The position numbers and the translations under genes were made by a program. The notes below the pieces were generated by a model, which saw only the letters and a program-made list of their open reading frames with translations, did not search any database and was not told the origin of the DNA. Positions 45,001 to 57,343 of a DNA stretch of 64,000 nt are shown here, in pieces. Positions within the stretch are counted from its first letter, which is position 1. Each line of letters starts with the position of its first letter. The stretch covers positions 6,448,001 to 6,512,000 of the forward strand of contig NC_063012.1 of NCBI RefSeq assembly GCF_020509005.1, read 5' to 3'. This DNA is from Fulvia fulva (Eukaryota > Ascomycota > Dothideomycetes > Mycosphaerellales > Mycosphaerellaceae).

Positions 45001-48000
45001 AATACTAACGATAGTACGCTATTAACTAGAAAAACAAGCTCGGTAGTAATAGCGTGCCGATCGGATAGACGTAGCGGCAATTATAGGCATTAACATCTCG
45101 TCTATAAGTGCTACGGAGGCCGTAGAATGTCTAGAAGATTAGCTTAAAGAGGGCTAATAACTATAAGAAGGCTACCTAATTTAGGAGCAGAATAACGACG
45201 CGCTACCTATAACTAAGGAGGAGGCTATAGAAGAAGTTAGTATGTAGCTCAGCGCTAAAGTAGCGTCCGACTTCTAATAATATATAAAAGGCAAAGACGA
45301 AGTAGACCTAGATATATCGCTTCCGCGTAAATTTAAGTCGCGACGTAAGGCCTTCGTTCTACGTATAGGAGACGATGCCTTACCTCCTTATCGTAAAGGA
45401 GACGACCTCGCTATCGACTTTGACCTAGGTACTAAGCTGCCTTTCGCTCGACTATATCTAATAAGCCTATAGGAGCTCGAAGTCGTAAAGAAGTATATCG
45501 ACGACTTAAAGGCGAAAGGCAAAATTAGAGAAAGCACTTTGCGTATTATATCGCTAGTCATTATTATTAGAAAGCTAGGTAGTAGACTCCGCGTATACGT
45601 AGACTATAGAGTAGTTAACGCTATTACGATCAAGAACCTATACCCTATCCCGTAGGTTCGAGAGACACTATAGCGAATAAGCGGGTACTAATACTTCACC
45701 GTACTCGATGTCGTTACTACCTTTAATAAACTACGTATCCGAGTAGGCGACGAATAGAAGACTACATTTACCTTACGGTATAGGACCTTTAAGTACCTAG
45801 TAGTGCCCTTCGGATTATATAACGCTCCTAGCGTCTTCTAGGCCTATATTAACAAAGCCCTAAGGCCTTACCTTAACGACTTCGTTACCGTATACCTTAA
45901 TAATACGATCGTCTTTAGTAGCATAAGAGAGGAGTATATAGAATATATACTTAAGGTGCTAGACTACTTTATCGATACTAAACTACTATTAGACATCGTA
46001 AAGAGCAAGTTTTTCTAGAAGGAAGTCAAGTACCTTAGTCTAATTATTACTACTAAAGGTATTAAGATAGACCTAAAGAAGATCAAGACGATCCTCGAAT
46101 AGGAGACACCTAGAAGCGTAAAGGACGTCCTTTCCTTCCTCGGCCTCGCGAACTTCTATCGAAGGTTTATAGAAGGCTTCTCGAACATCGTACTACCTAT
46201 AACTACTCTTACGAAGTGGGTCGGTAGTAAGGACAAGTCAAAGCGACCTACGAAATATACTTAGAACTAGACACTAGAGTACTAGTAAGCTTTTAATAGG
46301 CTTAAGGCGGAGTTTACGAAGCAACTAGTACTATAGTACTTTAACCTAAGCAAGCCTTACGTTATCGAATACGACGCCTCTAATAGATATACCGGTAGCG
46401 TTCTTTTATAGATCGGAGAAGACGGACAGCTTCACCTAGTTATATACTATTCGTAGAAGATAGATCTAGCTAAGTATAACTATAAGATCTACAATAAGGA
46501 GCTTATAGCTATCGTTCGAGCTTTTAAGAAATAGCGGCTAGAGCTAATAGGTAGTAAGACTAGAGTATTATCTAATCACCGCGGTCTATAATACTTTATA
46601 ACTACTAAGTAGCTAAACCGCCGATAAGTACGATAGAGTAAATTCTTGTCCGGTTTCGATTTCTAGATCGAATACCGACTAGGTAAGCTAGGCGGTAAGC
46701 CTAATGCCCTAACACGCCGTACTTAGGACATAGACGTAATAGACGATATTAAGAATAGATAACAAACGGTCTTAAAGGAACGTAACCACCCCTAAAGTAT
46801 AGGAGTCTCTTAGAGTATTAGTAATAATAACGTATACGAACGCTTGCGACTAATATTAGCTCGCGCTTGCCGTGCTTAACGCGAACGAGGCGTCTATTAA
46901 GGAAGAGATCTAGAACGCCTACGATTAGGACGAGCTCGTAGTAGTAATTAAGAAAGGCCTATAAGCTAGCGATAGTCGGCTACCGTAGAAATTGAACACG
47001 TATATTAATCTTAGCGAGTACGAACTAGAGCACGACCTGATTTATATTTAAGGCCGCCTCTACGTGCCTAACAGTAGTAATATCCGCGAAGAACTTATAG
47101 CCGCTTGTTATAATACCCCTATAGCCGGCTACCCGGGGCGCGAGAAGATATACGAGCTAATAACTCGTACGTACTATTAGCCTAGTATATAGGCTAACAT
47201 CGTACGATATATAAAGAACTGTTATATATATACTAGACCTAAGGCTTTCTATAATACGTACTAGGGCAACCTTAAGCAAATCCTAATACCTAATAGTATA
47301 TTCGAGGAAGTGGCCCTAGACTATCTTATAGTACTTCTAGACAGCTATAGCCCGGAGGGCGTCAAGTATAACAATATCCTTACCTTGACATATCGTCTTA
47401 TAAACCGCAAGTACCTTATACTAGTCGTCGACATAGAGCCCGAGATAGCTATAGATATGATTATCCGCTACGTTATTAAGGATTAAGGCCTGTTCCGCTC
47501 TATCTACTTAGACCGCGGCTCGTAGTAGGTGAGTCGCTTCTAGAAGACACTTTGCGAACGCCTAGGTATTAAGTATAAGATGTCGACGGTATAGCACCCT
47601 TAGACCGATAGTTAGTCCGAACGTACGAACTAAGTTATAGAGTAGTACCTACGTATATATATTAATTACGCCTAAGACAACTAGTACGACTAGCTACTAA
47701 TAGCAGAGTTTGCTTTAAACAATATAAAAAGCACTGCCGGCGTATTACCGTTCTTCGTAACTTTAGGAAGAAACCTAAGAATAGAAGTTCTTAGTAGACC
47801 TACCCGTACGGACGTACTACTAGCTACGTAGAAAATTAGCTAGCAAGATATAGACGCTTTCGTAACTTATATAAGCCGTATATATACACATTATATCAAC
47901 TAGCTTAAGTATATATAAGCATAGCTTAAAGCCGACTATTAGAAATATAGCCGGAGACCTACGCGGTTATATAAGGTAGGAGATAAGGTTTAGCTCAATT

Positions 48001-48560
48001 TACGTAATATTCGTACTAAACGACTAGTAAAGAAGCTTAATTATAAGAACGTAGGCCCTTTCACGATCATAAAGAAAGTAGCGACCGATATTTACGAACT
48101 CGACCTACCTACGAGTATAAGAATATACTATATATTCTATACCGACCTACTACGACTATCCGCCGAAGACCCGTTCCCTTAATAGACGTACGAACCTACG
48201 CTTACCGAAGTTAATAGCGAAGTTAAGGAATGGCACGATGCCGTAGTAGTAGTAGATAGTCGCTAGACTAGAAAAGTAAAGAAGAGTGTTAGCTATACTA
48301 TTAAATAGGTAGATAGGTTATATACTAAAGAACCTTATATTAACTTAAAAGGTACTATAGACGAACTTGTAGCAGACTACTATTACAAGAACCCTCGCGC
48401 TCTAGGACCTCCACGCGGATAGCAAGTACTAGAGCCTAATATAACCGAGTTAATAGACTTGGCGGACAGTACTAGCGATACTAATAATAACGCGACCGGT
48501 ACCGCCGACGCTAAGCACTAGTTACGATATAACCTAAGGCGTACTAAGGCATAATAAACA
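42050..48560 (+). pseudogene. Gypsy B gag-pol remains
   Basis: Stop-riddled coding remains between the LTRs. Gag occupies roughly 42480-44330 and ends in a region where zinc ligands read as tyrosine (FYYVYKSPDYN). Protease region about 44600-45000; reverse transcriptase catalytic box VYLNNTIVFS near 45890 has both Asp codons changed to Asn; RNase H YVIEYDAS near 46370; integrase DRGS near 47510. Not functional. Confidence 0.8.
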
Positions 48561-48770
48561 GTCACTTTGTTTCTACGATCTACGCCTAGGACTCGCTACC
48601 GCTAGTAACGTCGCTTTGCTCGTAGCTTAGGCTTGTCTATAGTCGTATCTTTATATATACCGGAGTTTTAGATTATAGAGTTAGATAGATATACTCTATA
48701 GAGCGTTGCTTATTTTGAATTGATAGATACCGCCTCGTAGGCGCTTAAGGCGATTTGAGAAGGGGGGTAG

Positions 48771-48966
48771 TGTCACGGTATAGCCCTACGGCCTACGGCC
48801 TTCGGGTCACGTGACTTTGTGAATATAACGTAACGCCTCGGCTTAGCGAACGTCGCGCTTATCTTCAATACGCGCCTTAGCTAGAACTTCTCTTCTCCGT
48901 AGAACTTATTCGATTACTTAGCTACGACACCCTTTTACCTACTAAGAGTAGCCTAGACCCGTATTA
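48771..48966 (+). repeat. 3' LTR of gypsy B (196 bp)
   Basis: Same length and ends as the 5' LTR; retains TTTGTGAAT where the 5' copy reads TTTATAAAT, a RIP-type difference. Confidence 0.88.
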
Positions 48967-50022
48967 CTATCGAAGGAAGTATAGAGCCGTTAGACGAACT
49001 TACGCTACTAGAGGAACGGGAGCAAACGGAGTTATATAAAGAAGAACTATATATAGAAGTGTATAATAGCCAGTCTATAACGATACGTATACTTAAACTA
49101 AAGTCCGATCTCTAGTAGGGGATCGCTAACGTATAGCTATAATAATAGAAGATCGCCGTATTAGATTATAAAATTATTGCGGATCGACTATACGTCGACA
49201 AAGCCTTATATATCCTAGCCTTTTAGAACCTCCGTACCCGGATAGTACGTAAATACTATAATAGTAGAGTAGCTAGCTACTAAGGTATAGTAAGGACTTT
49301 TAATCTACTATAGAGGCAAAACCTCTTCTAGCCTAGTATAGTAAGTAACGTCGTAAGATACGTATAATACTACCTAATATATAGGCGCTCAACTCTATTA
49401 AGACTAATAAAGCAAGGCACCCTATCCCTATACTATACGCCCGGTTACGAATATAAGTATATCGCCGTAGACTTTATTATCGACCTACCCGCTAGTAAAG
49501 ATCCCGATACTAGACTAATCTATAAACATATTATAATAGTTACTAATATACTAACTAAACGCGTACGGCTACTCCCTACTAATGACTTAAACGCTAAGCA
49601 CGCCGCTACCTTATTCTATAAGTATATATTCCCCGTATACGGCCTACTAGAGGTAGTCGTAAGCGATAGAGGTACGTAATTCGTTAGTACGCTCTTCCGT
49701 ATACTCTACGTAAGGCTTAGTATCTACTAAAATCTTTCTATAGCCTTCTATCTAGAAACGGATAGGTAATTAGAACGTATAAACTAAGTACTCGAATAGT
49801 ATATCCGCGCCTATACTAACTATTAATAAGATAACTAGGTCGAGTTACTACCTAACGCCGAGTTCGCCCTTAATAATTACGAGTCTATAAGTACCGAAAT
49901 GACTCTATTCTTTGCCGACTCTAGCCGCTACCTACGGATAGAGTTTAGTAGCCTAGCTAAACTATAAGTTATAGCTCGGAAAGTACCTAACGTCGAGGCC
50001 GCTAACGCGTTAGTTAATAATA

Positions 50023-51155
50023 ACGTACTTTACTACTAGGCGGGCTATACTACCGAGCGGGCTACTTTTACTAAGAGCTATACTACTCCTACTTTAATTA
50101 CGACGGTATCTTAACACGACGACATCCTATAGAATCGTTACTAGGAGGACAATTCCTCTTTAGATTCTTTGCTATCTAGCGAGTCTACTTAATAGGTACG
50201 TACGTTATGCCCCGACTTACTATATCGCTTATAGCGTCGAAGCCTTAGTACTAGCCGAACACTATCTAGCGACTCTCTACTTACTTCCTACCTCCTAGTA
50301 TCCTCTAGAGGTATGAATTACGACGCCTTATCGAAGGTTAGAGACCCTCTAGACTAAATGTACTTGCGCTTTCGTACTTTCCGCTATATAAGGGCCTCGT
50401 TAGACTTACGTAGCTTACTAATCTCGCTTCGTATAAGAGCTATCTAATACACTTTCTCTCTACTCCCTCTCTATTGCCCTATTAAACGACCTTTCTCTTT
50501 CTACTACGCCTTTCTAAACCCGTAACGACGCTCTAAGACGTAATGATATCTATTATAAACCCTGTCTCGTTAAAGTTATAGGTGTCCTAGTTAAGGATAC
50601 TATACCTCTCCTTTATATTACGTATAAGTAAGAACTACTTCTCGATAACGTCTAGATCTTCTATTAGGGCTTACTAACGATCGTATCTACGTATTATACG
50701 AACCTTTAGCTCACGATACCGCCTAATAAACCTATCTGTCTAGTTAAGACTAGCGGGCTTAAGACCCTTCTCTTATAGTAATAAATCGGCTATTGCTCAT
50801 ATACTAGCCTTTAATAGCGGGAAACCTCTAAGATCTAGCTCGAGTATATACTTAAGTATCACCCTCTCTTCTAGCTCTATAAGCTTCTTTGAATTAGGCT
50901 CGTAGTCACCCCGAGGAGGTCGTCTATTTAATCGATACCTTAGTATAGTTCGAGACGCGTCGTATACCTTTATAGTAAGTCGATTCGTAATTATCTCGTC
51001 GCGTTTCGTAGCCTAGACAGCTAAGGTCAGTTTAGCCTCGTTTAAAGACAATATACGCTATAATAGTAGTTATAGAGCTATATCTATAGAAGTAGTATAG
51101 TTCTTAGTAAAAGTAGCCCGCTCGGTAGTATAGCCCGCTTAGTAGTAAAGTACGT
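50023..51155 (-). mobile_element. Fot1/pogo DNA transposon copy B
   Basis: 1133 bp, complete with inverted terminal repeats of about 65 bp (ACGTACTTTACTACT... at both ends) and TA duplications (50021-50022, 51156-51157). The transposase lies on the minus strand; its motif reads DTYNFNETGF near 50560-50600, with the catalytic Asp written as Asn. RIP-mutated with many stops. It is inserted in the integrase gene of gypsy A. Closely similar to copy A over its whole length. Confidence 0.88.
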
Positions 51156-51445
51156 TATATAAGACACTTAAGTACAAATACGGCGGGTGCTCGAGTCTAT
51201 ACGCCGCGACCGCCTAGACGAGCTACGCGACGTATATACTTTTACGTAAGTACGAACGGCCGAAGCCGTAAATACTCGGCGAGCGCTAGCGCCTACCTAC
51301 TAGCCTAATAATATAGTTCTACTAGATGCCCGTAATATTAAGACTATATGCCTAAGTAAGAAACTCGATTATAAGTTCCTTAGACCGTTTCGAGTCGTTA
51401 GGGCCGTAGGTAGACGCTCGTATAAACTCGTACTAACTAGGCTAG

Positions 51446-51946
51446 AATTTTTATATCGTCTATAAATCCCGATACTAAGGTTTACGGAGAGGCGAGTAGG
51501 GGAATTAGATCAGACATAAACATTAGAAATAGGATAGGGGAGAGAGTAGATCCCTAAGGCATTCTAGCCTCTACCTTTACCGGGTTAGACGTATACCTCT
51601 CTAGGACTAGGTATGTCGTCCGTTCCTAGAGAAAGGAGTAGACGAACTTTATTACCTACTAGGAGATACTTTTCTATTATAGGATATATATAAGCCTTTA
51701 GTATAAGACGTTATCGAAGGCCCCTACGATATCGAGGGATAGTAAGGACGCCGCTCGGTTCCTACCGTAGTACTAGAGGGTCTAAATTTGCTCCGTAATT
51801 AGCTCTATTACTATTATTATCGACCGCTAACTTCTTCCCCCTATCTATATTACTAGGAGTCCGTAGTTATTCTCGGCTAGCTACGTAAGTCTCTAGGCTA
51901 CTATCTTCTCTAGAACCTTCCCTATCGTGTTTAGAAGTATAAGGGC
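51446..51946 (-). mobile_element. LINE reverse-transcriptase fragment
   Basis: Matches 25242-25448 joined directly to 27857-28150, i.e. it spans the site where the gag-only element sits in the other LINE copy, but has no insertion. RIP-mutated, no open frame. Confidence 0.85.
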
Positions 51947-52387
51947 GCGCGTACTATAGGGTCCGAACGAGATAGTTATTGTTCTACGAAGCTACGAAAG
52001 AGGAGCGCGAGGCGCGGCGAAGTTATAAAGTAAAGCTAAGCCGTACTAACCTAATACGGAAGGTCCGCGGTTTAGCCGGGCCGACGTAGCTATAGTAAGG
52101 GGTCACGGGCTACCCGTAATAGTACCCCCCCTCCTAAAATACGCCTTAGTCCTCTAAGCGTTATATACCTTATAAGGCTACTTACCTATCGAGGTCTTTA
52201 ATCGCGCGAACGCCTAATTTTCCTCTAGTACTCTATCGTTATCCGATAACATCGTATTCGCTCTATTAAGACTATCTTCGACCGGCTTCCTTCGAGAAAT
52301 ATATTACCTAGTTAGCTAGCTTGCCCTAGAACTAAGTCTGTCTTCGGCTAGTACTCGTATATAATCCTTATAACTAAAGTTAGGTAT

Positions 52388-52622
52388 TGTTGAACAGGTA
52401 CGGGTGGATAGCAGCGGAGTGGAGTAAGAGATCAATCTTCAACTGACTAATAGCACGAGCATGTAGCAATATATCAGGAACCAATATGTTGATTGTGTTG
52501 GATGTCTATCTAAGCTAAAGGGGAGAGAAGGTATCTCCCTACAAGCTGAGTCATCGTGGATGCCTCAGGCTGCCAGATCACTTCCTGATTGTTGACTCCC
52601 TTTGAGATGCTACATCTTAACA
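52388..52622 (-). repeat. 3' LTR of copia element
   Basis: 235 bp. Reads GGATAGCAGC and CATGTAGCAA where the partner LTR reads GGATGGCAGC and CATGCAGCAA. Confidence 0.93.
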
Positions 52623-52687
52623 CTCCCACTCATCTCGTATGGGAGGTTACAGTCTGCTCACTTCCTGTCAATAGTACTTGGACCTTT

Positions 52688-55600
52688 TTATGACAGGTTC
52701 AGCTGGCTTACAAACCTCTGGAAGTGTGGACCAGTCTTTGGTTTTGTAAACCCGTCTGCAACCATCTCAGAGGTTGGGGTGTACTCAACAGCAATAAGCC
52801 TCCTCCACCAAAGTTTCCTAACAGCGTTATAGGCAATGTCAATGTGCTTCGACTTGTCATGAACATGTGCATCTTTCACTAGGGTGAGGGCAGCTTGATT
52901 GTCACCTCTTAATTGGACTGGTCTCAAATTTGATACAGTCTCCTGGTTTCCAGTGATTCTTGGTTGATGGGAACAGTCTCCCACTAACTCTGGACAATCC
53001 ATTTCCCTTAGCAGTGAAGCTAGGAATTGGGACTGCTTCGCACATGCATTCATAGCCATGTATTCAGCCTCCATTGTGGATGTTGCTACAGACTTTTGCT
53101 TCTTGCTCATCCAAGAAACTGGTGCCCCACAGAGGAAGAAGACATACCCAAGGATTGAGACTCTGTCTGCTTTGTCCATTGCATAATCAGAATCACAGTA
53201 TCCAATAAGGTGTCCTTTTCCAGACTTTGAGAACTGAAGTCCTAGATCAGGGTATGATCTTAGGTACCTAGTGATCTTCTTCAAAGCCTTCATGTGGTAG
53301 GTGGATGGGTCACTCACAAATGAGCTCATCCTTCCTAGGGCAAAAGCAATGTCTGGCCTTGTGATTGTTGCTGGCCACATCCAAGTACCATTAATACTCT
53401 GGTACTCTGCCTTGTCACACCTCTCATCCATGTGGCTTGAAGGTTTGAGGGCCTCATAGCTGTCCATGGGTGAGTGTGTAGGTGCTGCCTTCTCATGGTT
53501 CATTCCCATCTTGGCTAGGCTGTCCCTAACAAAGTGTCCTTGGTCAAGTTTCAGGATTCCTCTCTTCCTGTCCCTTGTGACTCTCATGCCAAGGATCTTT
53601 TCAGGTTCACCTAGATCTTTGATCTTGAAGATCTTGCCAAGTTCTCTTTTGAACCAGAGAACATCTGTCAACTTTGGTGCAGCAATTGGAATGTCATCCA
53701 CATGTATAAGGATTATGATCTCCCTCTTCTTATGGATAAGTAGGCATGGATCCACTTCTGACTGTGTGAATCCAATCTCTCTGAGCTTTGACACACAGAG
53801 TTGATTCCAATCTCTAGCTGCTTGCTTAAGTCCATACAAGCTTTTGAGGATTTTGAACACCATGTTTGGTGGAAGCTCAACTCCTGGTGGTGGTAACATG
53901 AAGATGTCTTCATGGAGGGTGCTTTCTGTGAATGCATTGTTCACATCCACTTGGTGAAGATGAAGATCCTTCTTACACACAATAGCCATAAACACCCTAA
54001 GGGTGCCCTGTCTTACTGTAGGTGCAAATGTCTCCATAAAGTCAACACCAAACTTCTGTGAGAAGCCCCTTGCAACTAGTCTAGCCTTGAACTTTTCAAT
54101 AGCTCCACTAATGCTTCTCTTAATATCAAAGACCCATCTTGATGTAACCAGATTTGCTCCTTTTGGTGGAACAGAATTTTCCCAGGTGTTGTTACTCTGT
54201 AGAGCATCTAGTTCCTTTTGGATTGCTTCCTTCCAAAGATGTCCCCATTTCTTGTCATTCACAGCATCCTTGTAGGATTTTGGAATTGGGACCTCTTGCT
54301 TGTATGCAATGGCTTCTACAGTTGCTGCAAAGGCCATTTCCTCAACTTCTTCCAGGAATTCGCTATCCCATGGTATTGAACTGTCCACTGATTGCATGGC
54401 TGCAAAGAAAGCTTGGTGAAAAGCAGCAAGGTTCTCTGAGAGGTCCATTGCTTCTCCCACTTCAGTGGTTAGTTCGGGCTTAGGGACCATGGATCTTGGG
54501 GCTTTCTGTTTCATGTCATAGCCCTCAACATCATAGTCAGCCTTTCTCTTTCCAAGGGATGATTTAGGGACCGTCACTTGTGACCTAGTAACGTCTATTT
54601 CCTGGGGATCTAGGGAGCTTCTCTCAATTGGCTGATCGATTTTCTGAAATTCCCCTACGTTCTCCGGAGGCTGGGGAAGTTGCACAAACAGCTTTCTCGG
54701 CTGAGCGACTTTAGGGCTCTCAATTGGCTGATCTATTTCGGGGGGGCTCTGATGGACGCCTGAATGGTAGGTAGATTGTCCTAAGGATACGTTCTTCCTC
54801 GGCCTTCCTAAGGGCTTCCTAGCTGGTGCACTGCTTGGTAGATTCAATGTTGGAACATTGAGACCCATATCACCTCCAGGCTGGTCCTCAAAGAAGTCTG
54901 CATGTGTGTGTTGTTTAACAGCTCTCATGTCTGGTTCCCAAAAGAGCCAGGCTTTAGCTGTGTTTTCAACATACCCAATAAACACTGCTTCTTTACCCCT
55001 ATTCATTAGCTTGTCACTTCTTGCCCATTGAGGTTGGGATCTTGTGTCCATATAGACAACAGCTTTGCATCCCCAAACTTTCAAATGGTTGATGGTCGGT
55101 TTGATACCATCAAAAGCCTCATCTGGTGAAACCTTGAACCCATCGTAATCTGGGCCATTTGGCAGTTTGTTCCTCATATAAGTTTGGGCCTCTAGTGCTT
55201 CAGGCCAAAATTCAACCGGCATTTTAGCCTCTTCAAGCATTGCCCTTATAGAGTCCTCTGAGGTTTGTATTGACCTCTCAACTGGTCCATTCTGTAGAGA
55301 GTTGTATGCCTCAGTCGGCTCGAGCCCAATCCCCAAATCCTTCTCCCACTGCTTCACTAATGCAATAAGTTCTTTTGCATTGTCAAGTCTTACTGCTTTC
55401 AGCTGCGCTGATGATTTCCTCTCTGCTTTGATCTTCCAGTTCTGGAGAGCAACTGGAGCATCTTCTCTTTTCCTAAGAGGAAAGGTCCACTTCTTCCTAG
55501 AGAAGTTGTCAACAATCTCAAGCCAGTATTTGAATCCTAGTCTTGAGATTGGTAGTGGGCCACATATGTCAATAGATACAAGGGCAAGTCTTTCAGGTCT

Positions 55601-57343
55601 TCTCTCTGTAACTTTGCCTTTGTACTTCTTCATCTTTGCTATTGAGCATACTCTGCACTGGTGAAAGCCATCCTTAGGGATAGGAATGGGTTCTTTCAAG
55701 TCTGTTACCTTGTGAAGATTCTGGAGCAAATTCTTCCCAAAGTGCGCAAATCTTCTATGCCAAAGCTCCCACTGCTTCAGGTCGGTCTCTGATTGAGCAG
55801 TCACAAAGGCATTCTCCATTGGTGGTGCACATGATGAGTAATGTGCCCGTTCTTGTAGGAGAGGAGAAATCTCATCAATGAATGGAACCCCCCCAAGGAG
55901 CTTTGTCTGGACAACAGTCTCACCAGAGGGGGAAACAAGAGAAAATGATGGAGGTTGCACACCAAACTGCTTGCTAAACTGGTTCCATGAAACCAGGTTC
56001 ACTCCTAGCTTGGGTACAAGCAGGACATCTTCCAAAACAACTTTTCTGCCAGCTCTCCCACTCATCTCTGCATTCCCAATATGAGTGGCCAATAAAAACC
56101 CACCTCCCACTTTGATCCATTTCTTCCTTGTCAAGGGAGTCATAGATCTAAAGAGGCAGCTTTGGTCAGTCATATGGGATGAAGCACAGGAGTCAAGTAA
56201 CCACTCTGACGAGGGGAACTTGCCTTGGACTTCTGCAGTTGAGTGAGCCACTTCATCATACTCATCATCATCAGACATTGTCTCTGGGGATGAGCTGCAT
56301 GGTGACTCTTGGGCGGAGAAACCTTTTCCAGTCTTCTTTGCTTTAGAGGTATAAGACTGGGCCTGGTTCTTCTGGAGTGACAGCATGTCAGAGCTGAGTT
56401 TCTTCACCATTTTCTTAAGTTCTTCCATAGAGGACTTCTCTCTTGGTGTCCTCCTTGAAGTGGGTGGTGGAGTTCTCTTCTTCTTGACATGTGTTGTATT
56501 CTGGGAAGATGGTGGTTGGGAATGAGATCTAAGGACCTTTCTTGCCTCAGGCAAACTAGGGCAGTCCTTGATCAGATGATCCTTCTCACAGAGAAGGCAG
56601 GAGAGTGGTCTTGCTAGACCTGAGGGCTTGACCCAGGTGGCTGCCATGCCATACTCAGCCTTAGAGGGATCCAACCTGGCTTCTTGAGCTTCAAGGATCT
56701 TTAAGGTCCTTTCATGATCCATCTTTGGCTGAGCCATGATAGTATCCCTGGCTACATGGTAGTCAGGTGGCAGTGAGCTTAAGAGCTGGGTCATCCTCAC
56801 ATCAGCTTTCCTGTAATGCTGACCCTCTGGGTCAACATCAGCAATCCTTTTTCCAAGAGAAACCAGGTGTGTCCATGCAGATCTGATGGTGAACTCTTCA
56901 CTCATCTCAAAGGTCACAAATTGCTTTGTGAGCTCATGTGCATGGGTTGGTAGCACCTGGCTATACTTGTTCCAGAGATACACCCACTTCTCAGCAGCTC
57001 TTCCAGATTCACATAAGCCCTCAAGCTCAAATTCATCTTCTTCTGTGATCCTACTAAGGATACTGAAGTTGCATACTGCATTGTGTCTTGTCCATGTTGG
57101 CGTATTGAGGATCTCTTTGGTTGTAGCCTCTTCTTGGAGTTTCAGAGTCTTGCCCTTGATGTTGTCAAAAGACACTTCCATTAGGTCATCAATTGCAAAG
57201 AATGCTGATTGGCTCTCCATCTTGTATCTCTGAAGGTTGAACCATCTCTTCCAATTGTCCCTCCCAAGAATTGGGATTTTGCCTCCCTTCTCCTCTGTCT
57301 TCTCTTGGTATGAATCCATAATAAATTGGATGTAATGAAACAA
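52688..57343 (-). CDS. Copia Gag-Pol polyprotein, intact
   Basis: 1551 codons without a stop (a second ATG at 57319, MDSYQEK, may be the true start). Order typical of Ty1/copia: Gag with a CCHC knuckle CLLCEKDHLIKDC near residue 255; protease with LLDSCASSHMTD near 380 (DSC in place of the usual DSG/DTG); integrase with HRRFAHFGKN...CRVCSIAK finger, then DICGPL, RLDNAKE and QNGPVERS for the D, D and E residues; reverse transcriptase with VDVNNAFTE and the catalytic HVDDI; RNase H with ATSTMEAEYMA and DNQAALTLVKD. RNase H lies after RT and integrase before RT, which separates it from the gypsy elements here. Single-frame expression means no frameshift is needed. Confidence 0.95.
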   Translation of the reverse strand: MFHYIQFIMDSYQEKTEEKGGKIPILGRDNWKRWFNLQRYKMESQSAFFAIDDLMEVSFDNIKGKTLKLQEEATTKEILNTPTWTRHNAVCNFSILSRITEEDEFELEGLCESGRAAEKWVYLWNKYSQVLPTHAHELTKQFVTFEMSEEFTIRSAWTHLVSLGKRIADVDPEGQHYRKADVRMTQLLSSLPPDYHVARDTIMAQPKMDHERTLKILEAQEARLDPSKAEYGMAATWVKPSGLARPLSCLLCEKDHLIKDCPSLPEARKVLRSHSQPPSSQNTTHVKKKRTPPPTSRRTPREKSSMEELKKMVKKLSSDMLSLQKNQAQSYTSKAKKTGKGFSAQESPCSSSPETMSDDDEYDEVAHSTAEVQGKFPSSEWLLDSCASSHMTDQSCLFRSMTPLTRKKWIKVGGGFLLATHIGNAEMSGRAGRKVVLEDVLLVPKLGVNLVSWNQFSKQFGVQPPSFSLVSPSGETVVQTKLLGGVPFIDEISPLLQERAHYSSCAPPMENAFVTAQSETDLKQWELWHRRFAHFGKNLLQNLHKVTDLKEPIPIPKDGFHQCRVCSIAKMKKYKGKVTERRPERLALVSIDICGPLPISRLGFKYWLEIVDNFSRKKWTFPLRKREDAPVALQNWKIKAERKSSAQLKAVRLDNAKELIALVKQWEKDLGIGLEPTEAYNSLQNGPVERSIQTSEDSIRAMLEEAKMPVEFWPEALEAQTYMRNKLPNGPDYDGFKVSPDEAFDGIKPTINHLKVWGCKAVVYMDTRSQPQWARSDKLMNRGKEAVFIGYVENTAKAWLFWEPDMRAVKQHTHADFFEDQPGGDMGLNVPTLNLPSSAPARKPLGRPRKNVSLGQSTYHSGVHQSPPEIDQPIESPKVAQPRKLFVQLPQPPENVGEFQKIDQPIERSSLDPQEIDVTRSQVTVPKSSLGKRKADYDVEGYDMKQKAPRSMVPKPELTTEVGEAMDLSENLAAFHQAFFAAMQSVDSSIPWDSEFLEEVEEMAFAATVEAIAYKQEVPIPKSYKDAVNDKKWGHLWKEAIQKELDALQSNNTWENSVPPKGANLVTSRWVFDIKRSISGAIEKFKARLVARGFSQKFGVDFMETFAPTVRQGTLRVFMAIVCKKDLHLHQVDVNNAFTESTLHEDIFMLPPPGVELPPNMVFKILKSLYGLKQAARDWNQLCVSKLREIGFTQSEVDPCLLIHKKREIIILIHVDDIPIAAPKLTDVLWFKRELGKIFKIKDLGEPEKILGMRVTRDRKRGILKLDQGHFVRDSLAKMGMNHEKAAPTHSPMDSYEALKPSSHMDERCDKAEYQSINGTWMWPATITRPDIAFALGRMSSFVSDPSTYHMKALKKITRYLRSYPDLGLQFSKSGKGHLIGYCDSDYAMDKADRVSILGYVFFLCGAPVSWMSKKQKSVATSTMEAEYMAMNACAKQSQFLASLLREMDCPELVGDCSHQPRITGNQETVSNLRPVQLRGDNQAALTLVKDAHVHDKSKHIDIAYNAVRKLWWRRLIAVEYTPTSEMVADGFTKPKTGPHFQRFVSQLNLS

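Larger units (their letters stand above)
41821..48966 (+). mobile_element. Gypsy B: full-length RIP-mutated Ty3/gypsy element
   Basis: 7146 bp with 196-bp LTRs (41821-42016 and 48771-48966) and the target duplication CTGTC (41816-41820) versus CTATC (48967-48971), one TG->TA change apart. A polypurine tract GAGAAGGGGGG precedes the 3' LTR. Degraded Gag lies about 42480-44330; RT-RNase H about 45440-46720 ([40 protein letters not shown]); integrase about 47050-48190 (GHxxREK-like finger, then RLVKKLNYKNVGPF). All frames carry dozens of TAG/TAA stops. Confidence 0.88.
37561..51440 (+). mobile_element. Gypsy A: RIP-destroyed Ty3/gypsy element, split twice
   Basis: Pieces 37561-41820, 48967-50022 and about 51156-51440. 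Readable remains: Gag near 38270-38860 (ISAKAGKPIVSYEL), a knuckle written GRYFRYRKPRYTGLD near 39050 with Tyr in place of Cys/His, RT near 40290-40800 (GGGLRVYVDYRALN; catalytic box YLDNVLIY), RNase H to 41500, then integrase 49380-49960 (VDFIIDLPASKD, VVSDRGT) and the integrase C-terminus after Fot1-B (NIVLLDARNIKT). Nearly every CA and TG is lost and all frames are closed. The outer ends and LTRs could not be placed; the left limit is simply the LINE boundary. Confidence 0.8.
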
